DNA of 44,368 nt from Bifidobacterium breve (GTDB lineage: Bacteria; Actinomycetota; Acidimicrobiia; Acidimicrobiales; Ilumatobacteraceae), in assembly GCA_945889715.1 (NCBI GenBank), contig CAMDCI010000003.1, positions 1 to 44,368 of the forward strand, read 5' to 3'. The notes under the pieces were generated by a model, which had not been told where the DNA came from, did no database searches, and saw only the letters and a list, made by a program, of their open reading frames with translations. Shown in pieces: positions 9,035-15,306 of the stretch. A program made the position numbers and the translations under genes. Every line of letters begins with the position of its first letter. The first letter of the stretch is position 1.

Positions 9035-9281
9035 GTGGCGTCACATCTTCGTCGAGTACTGAATCAAGATCAGAGCGAAATCTCGCAGCGTCAATCACTG
9101 GAGCATTTTGCATAGTGGCAAGAAAATGATCCACGGATACAAATCGTTGTCTACGAAGAGGCGTCAACTCTCCAACACTTTGACCATTCCGAGTGATGAT
9201 GAAACTTTCGCCCAGATCAAGACGCCGCATGATTTCGGCTGAATCGTTCCGGAACTCTCTTTGAGAAATAACTTGTGCCAT
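9027..9281 (-). CDS. vapB: VapB/Phd-type antitoxin
   Basis: An 84-residue protein of the Phd/YefM fold: MAQVISQREFRNDSAEIMRRLDLGESFIITRNGQSVGEL is split here as QREFRND...EIMRRL (helices), then FIITRNGQSVGELTPL (beta strands that form the DNA-binding dimer). The C-terminal 35 residues would wrap the VapC toxin. Family members repress their own promoter, with toxin as corepressor. A 21-bp palindrome directly upstream overlaps the likely -10 box, supporting autoregulation. Confidence 0.9.
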   Translation of the reverse strand: MAQVISQREFRNDSAEIMRRLDLGESFIITRNGQSVGELTPLRRQRFVSVDHFLATMQNAPVIDAARFRSDLDSVLDEDVTPRA

Positions 9282-9288
9282 AAATCAA

Positions 9289-9309
9289 GTGTAGCACTTA
9301 GTGCTACAC
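9289..9309 (-). promoter_or_regulatory. Palindromic operator/promoter of the toxin-antitoxin operon
   Basis: A 21-bp palindrome with 10-bp arms (GTGTAGCACT / AGTGCTACAC) around a single T at 9299, beginning 7 nt upstream of the antitoxin ATG. On the minus strand its proximal half contains TACACT (9288-9293), 6 nt before the ATG, a good TANNNT -10 box for a leaderless mRNA. Antitoxin binding here would block the promoter. The position and symmetry are seen; the function is inferred from Phd/VapB autoregulation. Confidence 0.75.
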
Positions 9310-9324
9310 ATCCACCGCTGGGTT

Positions 9325-10218
9325 TTAGTCGCCGAGAACGGTCTGCAATGCAGACGGAATATCGCTTGGTCCGTCAATACAGGCAATGCGTGCACCGACT
9401 TGCGACGCCAACACGCGGGCTTCGGCGTCATCGCCTAACGGCGCCAAAATAACGACTTCATCAAGAGCCCTCGCTGCAGCCTGCACATCACCCTCAACGG
9501 TGGCACGGCAATCACTCAAGATGACGGTGATTCGCCGACCAGCACGGGTGCGCGACAACTGATCACCAGCAGCAAGTAATGCTCCAGCTAAATCGGTCGT
9601 ACCAAAACCACGCAATGCCAGCACATCATTCACAACTTGTTCGCCAGACTTCGTTGACGTTTGACCTTTTGCGACAACAACATCTTTTCCAAAGGCAATC
9701 ACGCTGTAATCCTCGGGACTTCGCCAGGCGACGGCTGCCGCAGCCATCGCAGAAGTTGCAAGTGGCTTGCCACCCATTGATCCGCTGCGATCAACTAAAA
9801 GTGCAATCGCGGTTCCGGGCTTGACCCAACTGCGAACTTTCAAACCTTCTGGATCAATTGCTTGTCGCGAAGCACGAGCGTCAAGAATTGCGTCCATTGA
9901 CGCATCGAGATCAATATCGCCAGCATCGGGTCGATACGGACGCGTCGCCATCTTGCCGATTCCACGTGGTGACACTGGGCCACGTTTCGAAACATCCAAA
10001 AACAAACGGCCGGCCAAACGCTTGGCGAGATCACGTAATTTCTGGTCGGTTGCGCCCGTCAGGTCGGCGAGCAACGCCAACATCGCATCAGGATCTTCTT
10101 CAAGACCTTCTTCAACTGCGGTCTCATCAAGTTCACCAACTTCAGGTGACACTTGTTCAAATTGCGGATTACGTGACAACTCACGTCGCGACAAAGTTTT
10201 CTTTGATGCTTCATTCAC
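9325..10218 (-). CDS. VWA-domain protein, partner of the MoxR ATPase
   Basis: A 297-residue soluble protein. The N-terminal 130 residues are charged and helical; the C-terminal half is a von Willebrand A domain with an intact MIDAS, D143-R-S145-G-S147 in LLVDRSGSMGG, then FGTTDLAGA and ILSDCRATVEGD. In MoxR systems such as CoxD/CoxE, NorQ/NorD and MoxR/MoxC, a VWA protein works as adaptor for an AAA+ ATPase that remodels or inserts metal into a dehydrogenase or oxidase. The GTG at 10218 lies 29 nt after the moxR stop. It is the last gene of the leftward alcohol dehydrogenase run. Its exact client is unknown. Confidence 0.88.
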   Translation of the reverse strand: MNEASKKTLSRRELSRNPQFEQVSPEVGELDETAVEEGLEEDPDAMLALLADLTGATDQKLRDLAKRLAGRLFLDVSKRGPVSPRGIGKMATRPYRPDAGDIDLDASMDAILDARASRQAIDPEGLKVRSWVKPGTAIALLVDRSGSMGGKPLATSAMAAAAVAWRSPEDYSVIAFGKDVVVAKGQTSTKSGEQVVNDVLALRGFGTTDLAGALLAAGDQLSRTRAGRRITVILSDCRATVEGDVQAAARALDEVVILAPLGDDAEARVLASQVGARIACIDGPSDIPSALQTVLGD

Positions 10219-10247
10219 TGCCTCATCAGCAGCCGCACCTTCTTTGG

Positions 10248-11165
10248 CTAGTGGGTCGCCCCCGCCGGGGCGTTCGCTTTTCCCGATTCACCTTGCGGAG
10301 CTGGGGCAAACACCTCATTCCACAATTCGGTGATGATGTCTTCGGCAGTTCGCACACTTCCTTCACGAACACGCACGCGCCCCGACAACGCAACAAGTGC
10401 CGCATCAAGCCCGACACCCGCATCAAGAACCGTCAGTGAACGAACGCTTGCGAGCGACACAGTCACTGCAGCCATGTCAATTGCTCCACGTACTGAAGAG
10501 CCAACACGTAGATCGCTGTGAGTACGTGTACGACGAACGAGTTCAACAACTTTGTCGAGCCAACCATCGGGAAGGTTCTTCGTGTCCCGTCCTGCAATGC
10601 GCTGTTCGACTTCGGCATTTTGATAGCCGACCGATACACGGCACACGCGATCGTAAATTGCCCCAGAAATACGCGCAGTTCCAACGGCATCAAATGGATT
10701 CATCGCTGCCACCAAACGGAAACCCGATGCTGCGGCAACGCGTCCGTATCGCGGAACGTTCAGTTCACCTTCGCTCATAACTGTGATTAAAACATTCAAT
10801 GTTTCTTCGGGAATGCGATTGATTTCTTCAACGTACAACAACGAACCATCACGCATCGCTATCGCCAACGGCCCATCAACAAACACATCGGGTTCATAAC
10901 CATCAGTCAGTACTCGTGCTGGATCAAAGTGGCCGACAAGTCGTGCTGGAGTCAGTTCGGCATTGCCTTCTACGAAAACGAAACCGATGCCCAGTCCTTC
11001 GGCCACTGCACGCAACAGCGTGCTCTTGCCAGTTCCCGGAGGTCCTTCAAGCAAGACATGCCGATCAGCATCAAGTGCTGCGACTACTAGTTCAACTTCA
11101 CGTCGTCGCCCGATGACGGTGTCATCGAGCGACGCGATCAGATCACGACGAGAAGATTGAGTCAT
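10248..11165 (-). CDS. MoxR family AAA+ ATPase
   Basis: A 305-residue AAA+ protein: Walker A GPPGTGKS at 41-48, Walker B LLYVEE around 109-114, sensor 1 in FRLVAAMNPFDAVGTA, and an arginine region after it, ending in an Ala/Gly-rich tail. MoxR ATPases act as chaperones for metalloenzymes together with VWA proteins. The start lies 13 nt downstream of the first alcohol dehydrogenase stop and the VWA gene follows closely, so adh-adh-moxR-vwa looks like one transcript. That makes the zinc alcohol dehydrogenases, or the mycofactocin-bound form of them, the obvious candidate clients; this is inference. Confidence 0.9.
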   Translation of the reverse strand: MTQSSRRDLIASLDDTVIGRRREVELVVAALDADRHVLLEGPPGTGKSTLLRAVAEGLGIGFVFVEGNAELTPARLVGHFDPARVLTDGYEPDVFVDGPLAIAMRDGSLLYVEEINRIPEETLNVLITVMSEGELNVPRYGRVAAASGFRLVAAMNPFDAVGTARISGAIYDRVCRVSVGYQNAEVEQRIAGRDTKNLPDGWLDKVVELVRRTRTHSDLRVGSSVRGAIDMAAVTVSLASVRSLTVLDAGVGLDAALVALSGRVRVREGSVRTAEDIITELWNEVFAPAPQGESGKANAPAGATH

Positions 11166-11178
11166 TGATTAATGACAA

Positions 11179-12339
11179 TCAGGCGTTGACAATGACGCCA
11201 CGAAGGTTCGTGCCGTCACGCATAGCTTCGTAACCCTCGTTGATATCTTCAAGCTTGTAGGTCTTAGTGATGAGTTCATCAAGCATCAGTTGACCAGCAC
11301 GGTACATATCGAGTAGCGCTGGGATATCAGCACGTGGGTTCAACGAACCAAAGATGGTTCCCTTGATTTCTTTGTTCCACATAGCCAAGTTGAACAAGTT
11401 GATGTTGGCGGTTTCGCTTGTCATCGGTGAAATTGCGGTCACAACAACCGTGCTTCCCTTGCCAGCCAAGTTCATTGCCTCGCCCATCATTTCGCCGTGC
11501 AACACGCCAGGGGTCATGATGACACGGTCGGCCATTTGGCCGTACGTCATTTCCATGACCGACATCATCGCGTCAGCCATCGATGGGAATGTGTGCGTCG
11601 CACCGAATTCCATGGCCTTTTCACGCTTGAACTCAACTGGATCAATGGCGATGATGCGCTTCGCACCAGCCATACGAGCACCTTGTACTGCATTCATACC
11701 AATGCCACCGATTCCGACGACAACAACGGTGTCACCAGGCTGCGTACCAGCGCGATTTGCTGCTGATCCCCAACCGGTTGCCACACCACACGACACGAGT
11801 GCGACACACTCAAGCGGGATGTCCTTTTCAACCTTGATGATCGACTGCTCGCTCACACATGCGAACTCAGAGAATGTTCCAACCTTGGCCATCAACGTGA
11901 TGGGCTGACCATTAACGAAGTGACGATGAGTGTCATCAGTGATCATGCCACCAACAAATGTCTTGGCTCCGTTGTCACACAAGTTCTGACGACCCGTGCT
12001 GCAGTAACGACAACGTCCACACGACGGAACGAACGAAGCCGATACGTGATCGCCAACTTCAACGCTCGTGACACCAGGACCGACTTCAACAACAACGCCA
12101 GCACCTTCGTGACCACCAATGATGGGGAAGAAACTTTCGATGCCCATGAGTGGCCAGAACTCTTCGGGCGGAACCATGTCGCCAGTGACCAAGTGTTCGT
12201 CGCTGTGGCACAAACCTGCAGCGCGCCAGTGGACAATCACTTCACCGGTCTTGGGTGGGTGGATTTCGATTTCCTCGATCTTCCACTGCTGATTCAAGCC
12301 CCACAATACGGCGGCCTTTGACTTACGGATTCCAGACAT
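11179..12339 (-). CDS. NDMA-dependent (mycofactocin-associated) zinc alcohol dehydrogenase, copy 1
   Basis: A 386-residue medium-chain dehydrogenase. Catalytic zinc ligands are C44 (in LCHSDEH), H77 (GGHEG) and C184 (VSCGVATGWG); the structural zinc site is C107, C110, C113 and C121. The nucleotide-binding loop is GIGGIGMNAVQGARMAGAKR. This subgroup (TIGR03989-like) holds NAD so tightly that it does not leave, and needs an external acceptor: NDMA in vitro and, it is thought, mycofactocin in vivo. Compared with copy 2 it has an insertion of about 16 residues after the first zinc ligand (MVPPEEFWPLMGIESF). The upstream hairpin at 12389-12420 may modulate its level relative to copy 2. Confidence 0.92.
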   Translation of the reverse strand: MSGIRKSKAAVLWGLNQQWKIEEIEIHPPKTGEVIVHWRAAGLCHSDEHLVTGDMVPPEEFWPLMGIESFFPIIGGHEGAGVVVEVGPGVTSVEVGDHVSASFVPSCGRCRYCSTGRQNLCDNGAKTFVGGMITDDTHRHFVNGQPITLMAKVGTFSEFACVSEQSIIKVEKDIPLECVALVSCGVATGWGSAANRAGTQPGDTVVVVGIGGIGMNAVQGARMAGAKRIIAIDPVEFKREKAMEFGATHTFPSMADAMMSVMEMTYGQMADRVIMTPGVLHGEMMGEAMNLAGKGSTVVVTAISPMTSETANINLFNLAMWNKEIKGTIFGSLNPRADIPALLDMYRAGQLMLDELITKTYKLEDINEGYEAMRDGTNLRGVIVNA

Positions 12340-12388
12340 GGCGGTCTCCCCTTCGTGGCACGACCTTCGCGCCTATCAAGGGAACGCT

Positions 12389-12420
12389 ACTCGCCGAGAA
12401 CCTCAGGGCTCTAGGCGAGT
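12389..12420 (-). promoter_or_regulatory. Intercistronic hairpin between the two alcohol dehydrogenases
   Basis: ACTCGCC (12389-12395) pairs with GGCGAGT (12414-12420); GAG/CTC can pair inside. It lies in the 92-nt gap between the dehydrogenase genes, with no T-run after it in the direction of transcription. It could be an attenuator or an mRNA-stability element; weakly supported. Confidence 0.35.
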
Positions 12421-12431
12421 CACGCCAGATT

Positions 12432-13544
12432 TCATTCGTATACGAGAACTCCACGAATGTTTTCGCCAGCCCGCATGGCTGCGTAACCATCGTTGACACC
12501 GTCCAGCGAATACGTGCGGGTGACCAGACCATCGAGGTCAAGTTGACCCTCGCGATACAGACCAGCCAACTTCGGGATGTCGGCACGGGGATTACCCGAA
12601 CCAAACAACGAGCCAACAACTTGCTTTTCCATCAAAGTGACATCAAGCAGGTTCATGGTGACGCCCATTTCCATTGCTGGGTGAATGTTCGTGACGACCA
12701 CGCGACCGCGCTTTGATGCCAAGGCCATGGCTTCAGCCATCAGGGCTCCGGATCCGACGCCCATGGTCAAAATGACCTTATTGGCCATCGTTCCCCAGGT
12801 GACTTCTTGGAGCAGTGCGACCGCATCAGTCATTGAGGCAGCAGTGTGTGTGGCGCCAAATTCCATGGCCTTTTCGCGCTTGAACTCAACCGGGTCAATG
12901 GCGATGATGCGCTTGGCGCCAGCCAAACGAGCACCCTGAATGGCGTTGGCACCGATTCCGCCAACACCCACAACGGCGACTGTGTCACCAGGCTTCACTT
13001 CGGCCGCGTACACCGCCGAACCCCAGCCAGTCACAACGCCACAGCCCAAGAGGCAGACCTTGTCAAATGGCAGATCGTCGTCAACCTTGATGCAACTGGC
13101 TTCGTTCACCACGGTGTGATGAGCGAAGGTTCCGAGCAAGCACATCAGGCCCAGTTCTTGACCACGAGCGTGGTGACGTGAACCGCCATCAGTGATCTGG
13201 CGTCCGCCACCCATCAGTGCACCGAGGTCGCACAGGTTCTGGTGGCCAGTTGAACAGCTCGGGCAACGACCACATGACGGGATGAAGCCAAAAACCACAT
13301 GGTCGCCAGGGGCCAGCCAACTGACTCCTTCGCCAACTTTGCGGACGATTCCGGCACCCTCGTGACCGCCGATAATCGGCAGTGCAAAAGGCAGGTCACC
13401 GGTCATGAGGTGCTCGTCGCTGTGGCACATTCCTGATGCCTTCATTTCGACGAGTACTTCGCCAGCTTTGGGATCGTCGAGTTCGATCTCTTCGACGCTC
13501 CATGGCGTGTTGGTTTCCCACAAAATTGCGGCCTTCGACTTCAT
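12432..13544 (-). CDS. NDMA-dependent (mycofactocin-associated) zinc alcohol dehydrogenase, copy 2
   Basis: A 370-residue paralogue of copy 1. Zinc ligands: C40 and H61 plus the LLGCGVVTGWG cysteine (catalytic), C91, C94, C97 and C105 (structural). GVGGIGANAIQGARLAGAKR binds the nucleotide. The segment GAKRIIAIDPVEFKREKAME continuing through FGATHT is identical to copy 1. ATG 13544 is chosen because a purine-rich GGGGG site precedes it and the N-terminus then matches copy 1; the frame extends to 13598 without support. It is the first gene leftward of the divergent promoter shared with mftA. Likely role: oxidation of an alcohol with electrons passed to mycofactocin. Confidence 0.92.
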   Translation of the reverse strand: MKSKAAILWETNTPWSVEEIELDDPKAGEVLVEMKASGMCHSDEHLMTGDLPFALPIIGGHEGAGIVRKVGEGVSWLAPGDHVVFGFIPSCGRCPSCSTGHQNLCDLGALMGGGRQITDGGSRHHARGQELGLMCLLGTFAHHTVVNEASCIKVDDDLPFDKVCLLGCGVVTGWGSAVYAAEVKPGDTVAVVGVGGIGANAIQGARLAGAKRIIAIDPVEFKREKAMEFGATHTAASMTDAVALLQEVTWGTMANKVILTMGVGSGALMAEAMALASKRGRVVVTNIHPAMEMGVTMNLLDVTLMEKQVVGSLFGSGNPRADIPKLAGLYREGQLDLDGLVTRTYSLDGVNDGYAAMRAGENIRGVLVYE

Positions 13545-13564
13545 GTGCACCCCCGGGATTAGGT

Positions 13565-13583
13565 GGTCATCAGTTTGATGACC
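13565..13583. promoter_or_regulatory. 19-bp palindrome, candidate operator in the adh2-mftA divergent region
   Basis: GGTCATCA-GTT-TGATGACC: two perfect 8-bp arms around a 3-bp spacer, 20 nt upstream of the adh2 ATG and about 70 nt upstream of mftA. Size and GGTC/GACC ends resemble operators of GntR/FadR or TetR-type dimers. No regulator gene lies in the window beside the locus, so the protein would be encoded elsewhere. Symmetry is seen, function inferred. Confidence 0.6.
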
Positions 13584-13641
13584 TGAATAGATATCCATAG
13601 TAGATCAAGCGAACGGTAGTCGCTCCCAAGCCAGAGCGTTG

Positions 13642-13647
13642 TACGCT
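13642..13647 (+). promoter_or_regulatory. Putative -10 box of mftA
   Basis: TACGCT ends 7 nt before the mftA ATG, with no Shine-Dalgarno sequence, as expected for a leaderless transcript. No clear -35 is seen. Weak. Confidence 0.3.
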
Positions 13648-13654
13648 TCTAGGC

Positions 13655-13819
13655 ATGGAAAGCCCGATTGCCACCGCAGATACTTCTGTCGTTGAAGAGT
13701 CCCCCGTCGCCCAGGTCGTTGGTGACATGGTTGCCGACATGGTTGCCGACGTTCCTGCCATTGAAGCCGAACTGCTCATCGAGGAAATTTCCATCGATGG
13801 CATGTGCGGCGTTTACTGA
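13655..13819 (+). CDS. mftA: Mycofactocin precursor peptide
   Basis: A 54-residue peptide that ends in IDGMCGVY, the signature C-terminus of MftA. In the known pathway MftC, with MftB presenting the peptide, decarboxylates the last Tyr and cross-links it to the adjacent Val; MftE then releases the Val-Tyr derived core. The body is acidic and Ala/Val-rich, as in other precursors. Residues 24-31 contain a perfect DMVA tandem duplication encoded by a 12-bp repeat (13724-13747). The gene begins 111 nt from the divergent alcohol dehydrogenase and is followed by mftB 29 nt on. The terminal motif makes the identification very secure. Confidence 0.97.
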   Translation: MESPIATADTSVVEESPVAQVVGDMVADMVADVPAIEAELLIEEISIDGMCGVY

Positions 13820-13848
13820 GCCTCGCTTTTACGGCAACCGAGACCGTC

Positions 13849-14127
13849 ATGACTGTCGCTCTCGAGTCAGTTCTCGAAATTCATCCACAGGTCGCAGTGC
13901 GTCCAGAAACTTTTGGAGCTCTTGCGTACCACTACGGCAATCGCCGATTGATTTTCTTGAAGCACCCAGACGTTGTCACGGTCGTTCAGGCCTTGAATGA
14001 TCACCCCGATGTGCAATCCACTTTGAGTGCCTGTGGGGTTACTCAAGATCGTTGGCCGTCTTTTGTTGCAGCATTGTCATCGCTCGAAACTTCGGAGGTT
14101 GTGCGTGAGCGCCAAATCGCTAGTTGA
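13849..14127 (+). CDS. mftB: Mycofactocin precursor-binding chaperone
   Basis: A 92-residue RRE-like peptide chaperone that binds MftA and delivers it to MftC. VLEIHPQVAVRPETFGALAYHYGNRRLIFLKHP matches in pattern the conserved N-terminal core (beta strands carrying ...RPExFGaLxYh...r.l.fl...). The ATG at 13849 gives the usual family length; a GTG at 13804 inside mftA would add 15 residues without similarity. Its last 23 nt overlap the start of mftC, indicating translational coupling within mftABC. Confidence 0.93.
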   Translation: MTVALESVLEIHPQVAVRPETFGALAYHYGNRRLIFLKHPDVVTVVQALNDHPDVQSTLSACGVTQDRWPSFVAALSSLETSEVVRERQIAS

Positions 14128-15241
14128 AGAAATGAAGCGCGGTCTTGACGCGCCAATTTGTCTGACATGGGAACTTACGTATGCCTGCAACTTGCAGTGC
14201 GTGCACTGTTTATCATCAAGTGGTCAGCGTGATGAGCGCGAACTTTCAACCGCAGAAGCAAAGAAGATTCTTGACGATCTGCGCGATTTGCAAGTGTTCT
14301 ATATCAATATCGGTGGCGGCGAACCAATGGTGCGCCGTGATTTCTTTGAACTGCTCGAGTACTCAGTTGCTAACGGCATCGGCGTGAAGTTCAGTACCAA
14401 CGGCGCATTCATTGATTCAGAAAAAGCACAGCGCTTGGCAGCAATGGATTACCTCGATATCCAGATCAGCCTCGATGGTATTGATGCAGCAACGAATGAT
14501 GCCGTGCGCGGTGAAGGTTCATACGACATGGCCATTCGTGCCATGGAAAATCTGAAGGCTGCCAACTTTGGTCAATTCAAAATCTCGGTCGTGGTGACCC
14601 GCCATAACGTTTCACAACTCGATCAATTCAAAGCACTCGCCGATCACTACGGTGCACAGTTGCGCATTACGCGTTTGCGCCCCGCGGGTCGTGGTGCCGA
14701 TACCTGGCACGAACTACACCCGACCAATGCACAGCAGCGCGAAATCTATAACTGGTTGTTGAAGCACGGAGAAAATGTCTTAACTGGCGATTCATTTTTC
14801 CACCTCAATGCACTTGGTGAATCACTGCCTGGTCTCAATATGTGTGGAGCCGGCCGCGTCGTGTGTCTCATCGACCCCATCGGCGATGTGTACGCCTGCC
14901 CATTCGTGATTCATGACGAATTCAAAGCTGGAAATGTGCGCGACGAGGGCGGCTTTGGCAAAGTCTGGAAAGAAAGCGATTTGTTCCTGTCGTTGCGTGA
15001 GCCACAATCGGCTGGCGCCTGTGCTTCGTGTGGTGCATTTGATGCTTGCCAAGGTGGATGCATGGCTGCCAAGTTCTTTACCGGACTTCCGCTTGACGGA
15101 CCCGACCCCGAATGTGTGGGTGGCGATGCCGATGAAGCGCTGGCGATTATTTCGCGCGGTTCAGAACCAAAACCAAGCATGGATCATTCAAAGCCCATCA
15201 CTCTGACGCGCAAAAAGCTTTCGGTTTCAGCCGCTAACTAA
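14105..15241 (+). CDS. mftC: Mycofactocin radical SAM maturase
   Basis: A 378-residue radical SAM/SPASM enzyme. The SAM-cluster motif is C28-x3-C32-x2-C35 in YACNLQCVHCLSSSG, followed by the GGEP glycine motif (NIGGGEPMVRRDFFELL). The SPASM region has CGAGRVVCLIDPIGDVYACPF and CASCGAFDACQGGCMAAKF, providing ligands for two auxiliary 4Fe-4S clusters. MftC carries out the oxidative decarboxylation and C-C bond formation on the MftA Val-Tyr end. The GTG at 14105 is preferred: it lies just before the conserved N-terminus and overlaps mftB. An ATG 9 codons later is the alternative. The frame also extends back to 14027 without family support. Confidence 0.95.
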   Translation: MSAKSLVEEMKRGLDAPICLTWELTYACNLQCVHCLSSSGQRDERELSTAEAKKILDDLRDLQVFYINIGGGEPMVRRDFFELLEYSVANGIGVKFSTNGAFIDSEKAQRLAAMDYLDIQISLDGIDAATNDAVRGEGSYDMAIRAMENLKAANFGQFKISVVVTRHNVSQLDQFKALADHYGAQLRITRLRPAGRGADTWHELHPTNAQQREIYNWLLKHGENVLTGDSFFHLNALGESLPGLNMCGAGRVVCLIDPIGDVYACPFVIHDEFKAGNVRDEGGFGKVWKESDLFLSLREPQSAGACASCGAFDACQGGCMAAKFFTGLPLDGPDPECVGGDADEALAIISRGSEPKPSMDHSKPITLTRKKLSVSAAN

Positions 15242-15272
15242 ATCCCGCTGAAAATTACTCAACTAAGAGTTT

Positions 15273-15292
15273 CCGATTTCATCCAAAATCGG
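15273..15292 (+). promoter_or_regulatory. Small hairpin between mftC and the OYE gene
   Basis: CCGATTT (15273-15279) pairs with AAATCGG (15286-15292) over a 6-nt loop, within the 65-nt gap. No U-run follows. It may tune read-through from mftABC into the flavoprotein gene. Confidence 0.3.
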
Positions 15293-15306
15293 CGAGACTG
15301 TAAGCG

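Noticed and set aside
13668-14000. 110-codon plus-strand frame over mftA/mftB
   Set aside because: Overlaps both mycofactocin genes, whose products are recognisable; no family signal.
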